Counted from the stretch's first letter, positions 32,364 to 44,549 are shown. The stretch is DNA of 64,000 nt from Verpa conica (GCA_033030425.1 JAUFSD010000021.1:62001-126000), one strand, 5' to 3'. The notes: a model not told the origin generated them from the sequence alone. Translations and numbers: made by a program.

Positions 32364-35202
32364 TAGAATGTGCTGATGTTGTGTGTGTTGTTATGTTGTT
32401 GTTGTACTATTTGTTAATAGCTGTAAAGAGTACTGAGCTTTGAAATGCAGTGAAAGCTAAAAGTGGCAAAAAGTCTGTGACTAGCAACTGAAGAGAAGAG
32501 CAAGAAGATGGCTCCGGTCAGTAGTTGAGTATTTATCTATTCTGATGGAGATGATGTGCCCAAGGGAACCGAGTCAAATGAACAAAGCGAGAAGGATTCA
32601 AGTCACAGTAGAGAGCAGAGAGCTAGGTGACGATGAAGGGGGGGAGGAGAGATGGGCTGTTGGATGCCTGAATGAATCACAGCATGGAACACGTATGCAG
32701 ATCCTGCCAGAGATTGGTAGGGGAATTACGGGGGCAGGGGGCAGAGGGAGGACCGTGGAATGGGTACATACCTCACTGGCCTACTAATGATTGCGATACT
32801 GGCTATTGTTGTTGGTTGCCTGAACTTTTGTCACGCAGGCATACTGAGCCTAGCGTTCCAGGAATCAGGGTGCGTACACGTAGCAGAGCAGCGAAGGGCC
32901 CATGATTCGCCCATGCAGTCTCGAGGGAAACGCTCCCCGGCAGCATAGGGGATGTTGGGCCACTCACACGGGTGTAAATCCCGGCCTGACCCCGGTCGGC
33001 CCTATGGCAGTCAAATCCTGCTGGGTGCTTACTATTGTATCGCTTTCGCCTGTTCTGTGGGTAGAGATATCAATATGGGTGCAGAGTAGTAAGTACGGCT
33101 GCATCTATCAAGTTACTGACTGTGGAGGAATCGACCATCAGTACACTCACTGCTGCCATCCTCCGAATGTGCGAGGGTTAGGGTTGTTTCAGTCGCGTGT
33201 CCAGATGCGGATAAGTACCTTTAAACCCTCCATTCCCCTTTGTTTCACCCGTTTGTGTGCTCAAGTCCCCTACGCTCTCTTGGATGCTTTCCCAGGAGCT
33301 GTCTCTGCTCTCGATGGGCTACAACCCAACATGCATCTAAGCATCCATCTCTATAGCATCAGGTCTACCTTCTGCTATAGCTTTCGATAGCTCAAGAAAC
33401 AGGCATTGCTCACCCATTACCATGACTCGAGGAACTATCCTCCCATCCTCTACAGGTTTTTGGTGTCATCTCCTAAGTCGACAGGAGCGTTTCTATGAGT
33501 CAAAAGCCTACATGTAATAATAGAGGACACCGATGAACCACTTAGCGATATCGACCCAACACCATCAACTTGGCTCTCCCAACAAATAGCAATTCTCCCC
33601 ACAGAGTATATGCAAATCGGGCTGCAGTACGAGGAAGCCGGGTGTTTTGGTGCGGTATTGATGCGGCATCCCGGGAATGCTAGATTAAGGCGGCTACTCT
33701 ACAGAAATTTCACATTCCCTAGAATGTGTTAAAACACCCCTCCTTCCACCATTGCAGCCATTGATGAAATATGGTCTTGCCGCCAGACCTAACCTATTAT
33801 AAAGTATTCAATGTAGGTTGCCGTCCAAGTTCCGTATTGGAGCCACCTTAGCCTAGAGTCACCTAAAATGCCGAAAATATGCTCAACAGACTTTCGACTG
33901 TGACCCAGTAATTGTCTACCCACCCAGTTTAATGAATTTTCAAGGTGCGAGTTCAAAATCCGCCTTTAGAAGAGGCTATTCACTCAATCATAACCCTCTA
34001 CGCCCCTCGATCGATTCAGAGATTCATAATAAGGCCAAGATATATTTAGGACATCATTCGAATATCTCAAATCTTAGTCTCCAATTAAGATCGATAGTAC
34101 TACTTTTAGAGTAAGACAGAAATATCAGGGTTTTGTCCCGAGAGTCGCATGTTTGGGCAGGTTTGATCGTGGAAGGGCTTAGAAGTTCAAAGTCATACTG
34201 TTCTCGTGATGACAACCTTCTGTGTTTTCGCCTTCCAAAAGAGGGCACGTGGATATGAGAGAAACTAGCTTAATTCTTACAATTTATATGAAAACCCCTA
34301 ACTCCATGTCTTCAATTTCCGCCTTCAATAGGTCCATACCTGAAACAAAATATAATTCCCGGCGTTAACAGTATTCATCCACCCCCAGGTATCGCCACCC
34401 CCCCTCTTTTTATACGGACATCGCAGAAAAGTTGCTTGCATAATGCATGCTCATAGCAGGAATTTTGAGACAGCGACAAGACCAATTCCTGCTTATGATT
34501 GGCTGGGAGTACTGAATTCTTAGTGTAGTAAAGGGCAATTACAGAAAGTGCATACAGGTTAGATACATACTCAGCCCGGAAGTAGACTGAGAAACAGCGG
34601 ATATATACATAGTATGAATAGAATAGTATGGAGGAGGGGTAGAAATCTTATATACCCATCTAGAGGTAATTCTAGGAACCCCCAGTATATCCGGTTCGAG
34701 ATTTCTGCTACAGAGGCAAAATTCTCTACAAGGGCTTCTAAGAAACTACCAGGCCAACCGCTCCAGCAGTTGCTAGCCATAACAACCTATTTAATAACAT
34801 GAGACATCACTCGCCAAACAGAACCCTGAAATGCCATTGGAAAAGGGAGATTCTTAACGAAACACGCATCTGTGGCTAACACTCTATAGCTACTGGAAGT
34901 ATCTCGTCCCTTATTATGTAGGAAGCATCGATCCTATCTCTGATAATAGCCCTGGTATGGCCTGTCGAGTGCCAACTAAGCCTCAGAAGGCCCCACAGAA
35001 ATTTGTGAATAAGTATTCCAGACAACTCGAATCTCCGCAGTATTTTTTCTAAAATTCAGGCAGCCTCTATACAAGTTTGAAAGATGACTGCCTAGGTGTA
35101 CAGCTGTGGCTGGTGCACCTGCCCCACGTGACCCACCACAACTCCTCACCTCACCCCCCGGAAAGCCCTCCAGGTAAACCCCCCCCTTCCACCAGCGCAC
35201 CA
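32364..35202. other. Intergenic between divergent Argonaute and AT-hook genes
   Basis: The first few hundred bases are the probable Argonaute promoter, with AC/GT-rich sequence. A 162-residue plus-strand frame at 32902-33390 shows no recognisable motif and I do not call it. A telomere-like GGGTTAGGGTT occurs at 33176-33186. The remainder is AT-rich; just before 35203 there is a C-rich leader. Confidence 0.5.
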
Positions 35203-37161
35203 ATGGCAATCGTCGAACGTGCCTTCTCCTACGGTGGTCTCCTCGTCCGGACTTTCCACCACGCAGACCCTGCTCCTTCTGAGCCTCAGTCAGCTACCCC
35301 AGCAGCACCCTCACCGCCATGGACATCCGAGCAGCTCCCACCCCCGAAGCGGCCTCGCGGGGGGCAGAAGAAGAAACGAAAGACGGCTGATCCACCATCG
35401 CCAATCCAGCTGGACTTGTCCGGGCTGCTTACACCGGGTGCTACAGCATCGGAGGGTGGTGAGCTGGACTCGGCCTGCGTAGTTGGCGATCAACCTCAAA
35501 TGCCGCAGTACATCTCTCTGCTCACCCCGGACGAACTACGGGCTATACAGACGCGTCACCGGAAGGGGAAGTTATGGATCCCGCCAGAGTCAACGGTGCG
35601 GAAGGAGCTTGAGAGGTTGGGTAGGGGCATCAAGGGGGAAGCTGCAGTAGCGAACATGAAAAAGGCCATGCTTGCGGATGGTCCGGTTCGGTATATGCAG
35701 GAGACGGGATGTATCACGGATGTGGATCGCTTTGCGGTCGAGGGCGCACTGGGGGTCCCGGGCTTGAGGGAGACACCGGTACCGGGGCTGGAGGTATTCA
35801 CCGGAATAGATTACAGCACTACAGACGCGGGCAGTGGATGGCCGGCGCAGAGGGTTCAAGAGCTGGGGAAGGACGGTGGTGCTCAGTCTGCGGTAGGGAA
35901 TGGGAGAGGGAATGGGCATATTCATCTTTCCCCAACCCATGGAGTTACATTGCCGTCACCAATACCAGTATCAACAAAGGATGATCAGCAAGGGTTATAT
36001 CTACCTCCTCTACTGACCCAGGTAGCCAATGCTGAACCGCCTATATCTCCTTCTCGTTTGCTATCCACAACACATAACCACCAAGTTACCAGTATTCCAG
36101 CACAGCCGCTCTACGATCCTCCTCCAGAAGACTTCTCAGTCAATACTACGGCCTCGAATTATCAAATTACGTCAGCTCCTTCTCCCCCGCAGCCTAAACG
36201 TGGCCGTGGCCGTCCTCGTAAAAGTCCCCAGATCAGCGACTCCACCCCCACCCCCGAAGCACCGTCTTCAATCATACCAACCTCTATATTCACTTCCCCA
36301 GCCCTGGCACAGTCTCCCTCTAGTCAAAAACGCAAACGCCCTACTCCACCTCCCAAACCCACTAATCATAAGCCCCCACCTCTCCATCTTTCATCAGTGT
36401 CCGAGTTCCTTTCGCACCTCACATCTACAATCACAACTTCTGCGTCAGGGTTCATCCCCCGACCTGTAAACATATGTTACACACTCCCGATCCCCACGCC
36501 CCCAGCAATCGCCGAACCCTTGGATAAAGACTATAAAACCTTTGCCGTAGGGCTTGTTGCAAAGGTCGCCGAGATTGATAAGCTTCAGTGGACAATCGCG
36601 CATTCACAATGGACTACAAGCAAAGGTAAGTTTACAGCAGGAGCTAGATGGGTTTGTAATCTGAGTGAAGAGGGTGTACGTGACCGGGGTGCGAAGGGAG
36701 GTGCACCGGCAGGGGTGGGGGTGAGGACGTATACTTATACTAGTGGTTAGTTTATCCCTTTACATCTCACTACCGTAGTACGAGAATTTAACGGGGAACT
36801 AGATATACCTAAGCTTCGTTACCCTTGTGGCGGTTCAATAGCAGTTCGGTTCAGCACAAATAAAAACATTATCACTATCCGCTACACGCACCACGCTGTA
36901 CATGCCCCACCAAAAGACTTGCGTGAGGAAGCACAAATGAAGAAGTTCAAAGAACATCGGAACCTTATTGCTAATGAAGCATGGGCGCCTACTTCTGGGC
37001 TTCCTACAACTTTACCATTGCCTCTGCCCGCGCCGATTGTCGGAATAGTAAGGCCTCCTTTGCAGGTGGTGGAGGAAAAGGCAGTGAAGGGGGTTACGAT
37101 TGGGGAGAGCGAAGATGAACGTGGCGGAAGGTGGATGTGGGAGAGGATGGTAGGGGAATAG
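35203..37161 (+). CDS. AT-hook protein with a putative zinc-chelating C-terminal domain
   Basis: Two exons, 35203-36675 and 36751-37161, give 627 residues. The only stop between them, a TAG at 36748-36750, is inside a 75-nt intron with a GTACGT donor and TTAG acceptor, phase 0 on both sides. A basic stretch (PKRPRGGQKKKRK) lies near residue 50, a helical patch with TPDELRAIQTRHRKGKLW at about 105-125, Pro/Ser-rich disorder at 240-440, and one AT-hook (RGRGRPRKS) at about 330. The C-terminal part has WVCN (about 484), YPCGG (about 517) and THHAVH (about 537). A Cys-Cys-His-His set in this order resembles WRKY/GCM or FLYWCH-like folds that I recall from fungal proteins, but I cannot confirm it. 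A nuclear DNA-binding role is an inference. The start is the first ATG in frame. Confidence 0.7.
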
Positions 37162-38135
37162 CGACACAGCTATTAGGTTTCCTTTATACTTCATTGGCTA
37201 GTTGATACGGTCATTGGGGAATACATCTATTCACTACATATTTTTTCTTTTAGTTCTAGGTCGAACGAGAGTTACTTCCCTTTCTTGGCTTCTATCTTCT
37301 TTCGCTTCTGCTAGTCTTATTTCGTACCTGCTTCTGGAGTTTAGTTGGTCGGGCCTTGGGAAATTTGGTTAAGCATTTCTCTTTTGGGCTACAGTTTCTA
37401 AATACGCATTTATCCATTGCCCCAGTTTACAAATCTGTAGTGACGTTCCCGGGTAAAATGCATTAGGAATAGAGCAGGGCTTTGTTTCCATTGGGTCATA
37501 AGGGATCAGGAACATATGGAATGTCTTTAAAACATCTCACTCGATATCCCTGACTTGAGATGTTAAAGAGGTGACTTGAATAACCCTAGTTACCTATACT
37601 TTATAACATCACGACTTCTCCAAGACTTAAGGATGCATTCTATTCTAGCGAACCATCTTGTACAACGTCTCGGCCGAGGTACTGGTCCGGGGCTGGTGAT
37701 AGACCGCAATAATGCATAGTGCTATGGGCTGCAACTTACGGGCCTCTTGTTCTTAACACGGTGATTTTGAAGACAAACGTTGACGTCATGAACGACACTA
37801 CTAACTAGTACTCAGTACTGAGTGCCCTTTTAAACTGTATAAGTAGGGGCTCTCCTCTCTTATTCTTTCTTTTTCTCTTCTCTTGTTTTAATCAACTTGT
37901 ACTATAAGATATCAATCCATACTTGCTTCCAACAGGCAATAAGTATCTTATTCAGCTCATCGCTTCCGTCCTGCTGTACCCCCTGAGGTGCATAAGCGAG
38001 GGAAATCCCCGGTACTCCCGCCTGCACGCCCCTGAACCCCGGCTCCCCCACGACTCCACACTTTCCCGCCTGACGAGGGGATAATAAAGCCACCACGCTC
38101 GGGATTTGTATTCGCTATATACGAGAAGCCTAAAA
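37162..38135. other. Intergenic, promoter side of the P450
   Basis: About 1 kb between two plus-strand genes. It includes a CT-rich stretch at about 37850-37890, and a GC-rich leader at 37960-38100 just before the P450 start. No gene is seen. Confidence 0.5.
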
Positions 38136-40022
38136 ATGGCGGGCTACTTCCTAGCAGTATGTATCGAGATCCTAAAGAGTAACGCTATTGCTATAGCTCT
38201 TCTGGCTATCGCTGGCAGCGTTTTTTATGACTTGCATTTACACCCCTTGGCCCGATTCCCTGGTCCAGTGAGTGATCCCGACCCTTTGGTTGGATACGGC
38301 GATAGCTAACCGTAGTGGTGATTACTAGCTATGGGCACGCGTAACACGACTCTGGTGGCTGAGGGTTGTGTTAAGTGGGAAACAACATCTAAAGAGCTAT
38401 GAGCTACACGAGAGATATGGTATATCTCTTCTCACAATCCCGATAAGCATGATAAATAGCTAAGCCATAATCTTAACAGGACCCATTGTACGAATTACCC
38501 CAAACTCACTCAGCGTCTCGGACCACCGCGCTATCAAGGTCATCTACGGCCGCGGTGCTGGCGAATTTGCTAAGAGTGACCAATTCGGGGATGGGTTCTC
38601 ACCGAGTGGGGACCCGCCTGTGTTCTTTGCAAAAGAACCGGGGGTGCACTCACGTGCGAGGAAGCGGATCGCTCATGTTGTTAGTTATAGGAATACCTAT
38701 CACTGTTTCAATAGCCATATCGTGGATTTCTAACCCGACGCTTCGATTAAACAGTATTCAATGAGCTCTGTGATGCAAATGGAGCCATCTGTGAGCGCTC
38801 TAGTGGACGAGTTTGTCCAGAAAATTAGCAAGTTTGCAGAGAACGGCGAGGAATTCGATCTAGTTGAATGGGTGAATCATCTCACTTTCGATTTAATCAG
38901 TGAGCTCGGATACGGGCAGAAGTTTGGGTTTATGGAAACAGGAGGGGATGTGAATGGATATCAAGAGTCAATGCATGTGAGTTTATTAACTCTCTTCATA
39001 ACCTCGAGGTATTCTAATCTAACGTTACTAGAGCAGCTCCCCAATATTTACAATCCTTAGAGCATTCCCAAGTGTTATGAGAATTTTTGAAAGGATAATG
39101 AAATACTTACCTCCCCTAGAATCCCCAAGTGGGATTGGCCACCTACTTTGTGTACGAACCCACCCCAAACCCCAAACACGACAACTAGAATCTAATTTAT
39201 CATGACCACCTACCAGCTAGCCAGAAAAATCATCGCGACCCGCCGTGCCTCCGTTTCCTCATCCCATAAGAAAGATCTCCTCGGTGGCTTCCTCGCTTCC
39301 AAAACCGAAGACGGCTCTCCTCTTTCAGAAGAATCAATCCTAGGCGAAGTCATGGCAACCCTGATTGCTGGCGCAGATACCACTGCAGCATTAATCCAAG
39401 GTGCTAGCTTGTACCTTCTACAACACCCACTAGTGCTTCAGCGTCTTCTCAGCGAACTCAACCAAGCCGCCCCAGTATCGTATTCAGATACATTACCACT
39501 CACATACTTCAATGCAGTGGTTAAAGAGACTCTCCGGCTATCACCATCGATTGGCACCATATTCTCGAGGAAAGTTCCTGTCAGGGGAGCGGAGATACTG
39601 CCGGGAGTGTGGGTCCCTGGAGGATTCGAGATTGGGATTAATAACTGGGTTGTTGGGAGAGATAAGTCACTATACGGGGATGATGCGATGGAGTTTAGGC
39701 CTGAAAGATGGCTAGAGGAAGGGAATAAGAATCGATTCGCGGAATTTGAGTTTGGATTCGGGAGTGGGAATAGAGTGTATGTTTCTTTTTTCTTTTTTAG
39801 GTCCAGGGCAGTGGTAGGATGAACTGACATGGTGTGAATAGATGTATCGGTAAAAATGTCGCCATGATGGAGATTTGTAAAACGATTCCGCAGTTATTTG
39901 GGAATTTCGAGTTGGAACTGGTGGAGCCGGAGAAGCCGTGGGTGGAGGAGTCGAGGCTGTTTTTATATAAGAGCGGGTTAAAGTTGAGGGCCCGGAAGCG
40001 GAAATATAGCGCGGTTCTTTAG
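38136..40022 (+). CDS. Cytochrome P450 monooxygenase (pisatin demethylase-like group)
   Basis: Seven exons (38136-38267, 38329-38419, 38480-38679, 38755-38976, 39032-39151, 39217-39776, 39842-40022) total 1506 nt, or 501 residues, the normal size. A membrane anchor occupies about residues 5-30, followed by the HPLARFPGP hinge. Splicing yields LWARVTRLWW, YGPIVRITPN and DHRAIKVIYG. The I-helix has AGADTT (306-311), the K-helix has ETLR (Glu359, Arg362), then FRPERW, and the haem loop FGSGNRVCIG with Cys443. That loop is split by the last intron, which also contains a stop, so the gene works only if spliced. The protein should sit in the ER membrane and oxidise a small molecule with electrons from P450 reductase. 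Substrate unknown. It is convergent with the hemerythrin gene 300 bp downstream and near a methyltransferase, so a small metabolic group is possible. Confidence 0.9.
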
Positions 40023-40323
40023 GAAGGGTATGATTGAGGAGATGGAGGTTTTAGGGAGAAGCACGGCTTTTTGTTAGTAAAAATTAGTTGTCGTGATGAT
40101 AACAAGACTTATATGGTGGTCCTTTTTATTGCTAAACATCTTCTAGGCTGAATTTACTCATGGGTGGTCACTATGCTTTTGAAGATCTATTTTATGAAAG
40201 GGCTTTCTTCAATCCTCCATATGCATACAAAGTCGCCCCTGGCTACAAAATAGTATACACCCTCACAAAAATAACTACACCAAATAAGAGCTACATACAA
40301 GTACAGGCACCTTCTCTTATATC

Positions 40324-41099
40324 TCATCTTAACCCTTCCCCATTCCAGCTCTCGGTAGTCCTTTGTTTCTCCTTAGGAAACTTCCTAAACATATCTGACA
40401 GTGCATCCACTGGCATCGCCAGAAACCCTACGACCGTCTCATACGGCGGTTTATTCGGCATCCACGGATGCCCCCTCGTGGGAACAAACATCTTCGTCCT
40501 CTTGAAAGCTTGTGCAAGCTCTTGCGACTTTCCCTCCCCGAACATTGCTTTCTCAAGGAGCGGGAGTTCATCTTGCTCCTCTGCACGCATATGTTGTTTT
40601 AGATCCTCCATAAGCTCGATCAACTTAGGTTTGAACTCAGGAGAGTGAGGGTAGAGTCGCTGAAACTTTTCGAGACGCTCTTTTGTCTATTCAACTATTA
40701 TCAACCCACACTTTGCTATTGGTGATATTCTATAACCCCAGACAGGAACGCTGGCCATACCTTCTGATGTGAATCCCGGTCTTTATCCGCAGCTTTCTTA
40801 CCTTTCGCTCCGAGATATTTCTCATATGCTGGATACACCACTATCTCTTCGCCTACTGCGTGCCTTGCCAATTCCCACGTTAGTTGGTTCTGCCAGCGCT
40901 GCTTCGTATCATTATCCTTATCGCCCGCTGACATGATTCGAGAATAGTAGGACTCTAATTCGCGGTGGTCATGAATTATAGCGTCTGTGATACTTGGGGA
41001 AGTCTGTGGATTGTGGCTTGGTTCTATAAATACACGAGCTTGGGTGGCTGGTGAGAGAAACCGCCGCGAGATTGTAGGTCGGGATACGAGACGGAGCAT
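40324..41099 (-). CDS. Hemerythrin HHE-domain protein
   Basis: Exon 1 is 40761-41099 and exon 2 is 40324-40686 on the minus strand, with a 74-nt intron and 233 residues in all. The iron ligands of the HHE cation-binding family are in place: HDHRE at residues 43-47, HAVGEEIVVYP, SHQK at the exon border, and HMRAEEQDELPLLE in exon 2. The first 25 residues are rich in Arg, Ser and hydrophobics without acids, which could be a mitochondrial targeting sequence. The upstream in-frame extension lacks an ATG, so I use the MLRL start. Family members bind a di-iron centre and are linked to oxygen, nitric oxide or iron handling. The C-terminal part with PTRGHPWMPNKPPYE is typical of fungal members. The neighbouring P450 converges on it. 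Confidence 0.88.
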
Positions 41100-41717
41100 T
41101 TTCAAGTGATTCGAGGATATTATAGATATATCTGGGGACACAGTGACTGGAATAATTCTGAAACAGAAACCAAAGACAAGAATTTAAATATGATTGGGAT
41201 ATTCTGAAACCGAAGGCGGAATTTTATATACCCACCTATCGAATAGTCAACCAGCTTATCGCTTATCAACGTCATGATGGTGGGGCCGCGGACAAGAGAA
41301 TATGCGCGGGCCGGTATGCGGCTGTGGCTATCCACTGGAGTAAATACTGCGCTGCGCACGCACTAGCTTCCCGCTGCCTGCGTGCGGTTACTGGCTGTCA
41401 ACAATGCTGGCTTCATGAGACCTGGGGGGTTAAAAGTTCCAGACCAATAAAACGGTATGCTGCGGAGGCTTGGCGCACCCTGGAAAAACCAAATATGAAT
41501 TACTTGAGGTCGTTTATTTCCTATACTGTCGGGGTATTCAGCACTTATGGTTTTCTGAATTGTTATTGATATTCTAGCTGATGTAATAGGACATAAAGTA
41601 TTACCGAGTGATATATTGTGATTCCCCCCTACAAGTATCCCAAAAAGCGGTCGATAGCTAATTCCAACTTGCCGCAGTAGAAATAGGCAATTGACTAACT
41701 TAAAATAATCCATTTTC
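41100..41717. other. Intergenic, no gene
   Basis: Between the hemerythrin start and the methyltransferase stop lie 618 bp with several overlapping short frames on both strands. None shows a family motif. It should hold the hemerythrin promoter and the methyltransferase 3' end. Confidence 0.5.
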
Positions 41718-42639
41718 TCAAACCCTCTTTATCGAAAACCTCAGCCACCCTAGCTTGCCATCAGCTAAATCTAGTCCCTTCCCGTCTTCCACTTCAGAAT
41801 CGGGTCTCGGTTCTATCAGCTTAAAATCTACATCAACATCCCAACCCCTATCACTGACTTCTTCATTCCAGAACTTTTCAAAGGTTGTCGCATCATGCCT
41901 ATACGTATTTGCCAATATACTAGATATACGGGAATGCTCCCCTGGCTCAGAACTCCCACCTTGCCTCCCCACCACCATCGAACCTTTCTTCGGAGAAAGA
42001 ATCTTGCTAATTCTCTTCGCCGCCCTTATTTGATCAGCGTGCGAAAACAGGTGCAGAAACGATCCTATATGGATTATATCTATTTTGCCATAGAGATCAT
42101 TCAACAATGAAGATTCAGATTCGTCAAATATGTCAACTGGAGCAAGGAACGTTGCATCTGTAGTTTCTTTATCGAGGAATAGTTCATGGCCTAGGCTGAT
42201 ATACTCAGGAATTAGGTCTGCACCGTAGATGTTGGCTGAGGGTGCACCATCTGACACAAGTTTTCTGATATCCTGCCCGAAGCAGCACCCCAGATCAAGA
42301 AACTTTTCGCCAGACTTGAGGCGTGAGACTATCTCATCGTAGTGGGTTGCTTCAGAGACTGAGAAGTCAAGGAAACGAAAGCCGCCGATACAAGGGTACG
42401 GAAAGATCTTCCATGCTTTTTCACGCTGTGAATTGAAAGTTAGTGTTCTGTTAAATTCTACAGGTGAATTGACAGGGTAGACTAACAACAGCTACAATAT
42501 GAGGCATCATTTCCTCATCGGTGAGATTCGTGTATTTTTTGAAGACTTCCAAGGCCACTAGGGGGAATGTAGAGGGTGTAGGGAGATACCACTTGTTTAA
42601 GGGCGTTAAGGGATCGGTTAGAGCTTGTGGTCCAGTCAT
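41718..42639 (-). CDS. SAM-dependent methyltransferase (small fungal secondary-metabolite type)
   Basis: Exon 1 (42487-42639) and exon 2 (41718-42425) join across a 61-nt intron to 286 residues. After a short N-terminal region the spliced border reads HIVAVREKAW, followed by PYPCIGGFRFLD, a pattern I associate with methyltransferases of fungal meroterpenoid and related clusters. The SAM-binding motif I is FLDLGCCFGQD; motif II is IYGADLIPEYI; DIIHIGSFLHLF marks motif IV; GSMVVGRQGG fits the following strand. The protein is soluble. The substrate is unknown. It lies head to tail with the hemerythrin gene and about 1.7 kb from the P450, but no polyketide, peptide or terpene synthase is in the window, so cluster membership is only a possibility. 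Confidence 0.85.
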
Positions 42640-43124
42640 GTTGTCTCTGGTTTGTAATATTGATCTAGTTGGAGAGCTGTGGTATGGACTTGGTCTCCTT
42701 TATAAGTCTTTATATACATGAGGATATTGAAAGTTCAGCTACAAGTCCGAGATATACCGTATTTACTCGGTAAATCCACTACCCCCGTTATCACCGGCAG
42801 CATGTATATGTAGTTTAATATGGACTAGTGTAGCTCGGTAAGGTCGGCTTGTTACGCGTATTTTGAGTCATTGTTTTTTTATTCAGGGCTAGGGTTCTTG
42901 CCCCTGATCGAGAAAGATCAACGTTTACTGCAGTGAATGAATGTATTGCAGATTTTTCAAGATAGAAGTTAAGGAATGAAAGAAAACAAAAAGCACCGCC
43001 AACGACATACATGCACCCCTACAAGAATTTCCCTCACCCCGCCTAGTTCCCTAGATAATATACCGAAAAAATGAAATTTCCCTATCAAAAGCCGGTCCTT
43101 ATAGAAATCCAACAAATATAGTGA
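42640..43124. other. Intergenic, promoter of the methyltransferase
   Basis: 485 bp separate the methyltransferase start from the C2H2 stop. Only a 65-residue frame without motifs is present. Confidence 0.5.
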
Positions 43125-43543
43125 CTAACAATCTGTAATGTCAATGTTTATATCCCCCTCATGGTTTTGTTCGTGATGCTTCCGGGCAGCACGAGTAGTC
43201 CTGAATTCAGCACCGCAATTGAGACAGGTATATATCTTAGGGCAATGTTGATTTACATGTTCGCTAGAGAGAAATAACAGAGAAATTAGCACTATTCTAG
43301 TATAGATGCCATCTTTAGCTGTAATAATATGTATACATACTCGAGCTTAGCCTTGGTGGTAAAGGCTTCACCACACTCGGCAAACGGACAACTATATTCG
43401 TTGGAATCTGAGCCAGATGTTTCCTTGGCACCCTCGTTTCTTCCTTTATTACTCGAAGGCTTTTTTCCGCATTCTATCTGCTCAACCATTGACGATACAT
43501 TTTCCTCGAGGTCTTGATAGTACTGTTCACGGGGACTTGGCAT
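43125..43543 (-). CDS. Small two-finger C2H2 protein
   Basis: Exon 1 is 43341-43543 and exon 2 is 43125-43263, joined across a 77-nt intron (GTATGT...CTAG) to 113 residues. Finger 1 spans about 52-74 (C-x4-C-x12-H-x3-H) and finger 2 about 81-102 (CLNC, twelve residues, H-x4-H). As in the gene at 12525-13495, the intron splits the codon two places before the first histidine of finger 1, in phase 2. The N-terminus is acidic to polar with no domain. At this size it may be a minimal DNA- or protein-binding factor, or a truncated relative of the larger gene. The unspliced frame would lose both histidines of finger 1. Confidence 0.78.
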
Positions 43544-43777
43544 TATGGTAATCTTTCTGAAAGTGATCGAAGGAGGTTTTCTGAAGTAGATTGCTCGAGT
43601 TGGTATGGAAGTCGATAGAGAAGCTTAGTTTAGGTATAGATCTAAGGAATTCCACCATGTTTTTATATGAAATTATATACCACCTAGTTGCTACCATACG
43701 TGCGCAGTGCGCATGTTTTAGCCTTAGCAGCATAGGATTTCATGCGCATGCGCAGAAAGTATATCTCGGCACACACC

Positions 43778-43798
43778 CACACACGCGCGTGCGCGTGC
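43778..43798. other. Alternating purine-pyrimidine tract (Z-DNA candidate)
   Basis: Twenty-one bases alternate pyrimidine and purine without a break (CACACACGCGCG then TGCGCGTGC). It lies 235 bp upstream of the C2H2 start at 43543, with CATGCGCATGCGC words at 43741-43753 and a poly-C run at 43808-43818. Confidence 0.7.
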
Positions 43799-44397
43799 TG
43801 GCTTTCACCCCCCCCCCCAAGTTTCACGCTCGAGTGGCGGTGATAGAAAAAACAATTAACACTGTCCGCTATCCGGTATGCAAATTATTTTGACAAGAGC
43901 TGCATAAAGAACTAAAATTTAGTCGTGAGTCCAATCTATTTCAAGTAACCTGAGTGAGTAGAATCTCCCACCAGTTTCATGAGCCGAGCTAGTCACGATG
44001 AAAGAGACTCTTCTTCTTCTTCATCCTCATTGACAACACAGAATTAGTCTTTGTTTTATTTTTTTGATGGTGATTTCTTGAGGTTTTGTTTGGCCGTCGT
44101 CCTCCTAGTAGAAAGAATTGTGGATGGAGGTCTTGAAGCACTTGTGGAGGGGACCAACTAGCAATCAGTGGCTTGCTTCGCGTGATGAAATGGCACTAGA
44201 TCCTTTCTAATCAAAATAACTGGAGTAGAGTCCTCGAGATCAGTGAGCGTGCCGATCAAGAGGGGGGGGATAATATTGCTGTTGGCGAATTGTCTGTGGG
44301 GGTGAGCTGCTCTTGTGCACCGGATCGTCCTTGAGCCCTCGGTGCTAGGAAGACCAAGATCTTCGCCGGTAGACTTGCATAAGTGCATTATCGTATA

Positions 44398-44549
44398 CAG
44401 TCGCCGGCAAGAAAGATCGAGAAACCAGGGTTAGTGAGCAGGGGCCCAACAGCCAGTGCAATTACTATAATCTTTGCCACAATACTGAAAAGCCAATAGA
44501 AACCCTAAATTCGAACTCCACGTTTCTCGATCTTTGTTGCCGGAAGCTG
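44398..44549. repeat. Inverted repeat with 32-bp arms
   Basis: The arm 44398-44429 matches the reverse complement of 44518-44549 at about 26 of 32 positions, with AAAGATCGAGAAAC fully conserved. The 88-base spacer has no coding content. It could be a very short miniature element or a hairpin. Confidence 0.6.

Noticed and set aside
35077..35202. Upstream extension of the AT-hook protein frame by 42 codons
   Set aside because: The extension has no ATG and lies in C-rich leader sequence; the first ATG in frame is 35203.
36748..36750. In-frame TAG taken as a sign of a pseudogene or stop-codon readthrough
   Set aside because: A GTACGT donor at 36676 and an acceptor ending exactly at 36750 remove it in phase 0, so ordinary splicing explains the open frame on both sides.
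38136..43543. Claim of a full secondary-metabolite cluster
   Set aside because: No polyketide synthase, peptide synthetase, terpene cyclase, prenyltransferase or transporter is present, so only a loose group can be stated.
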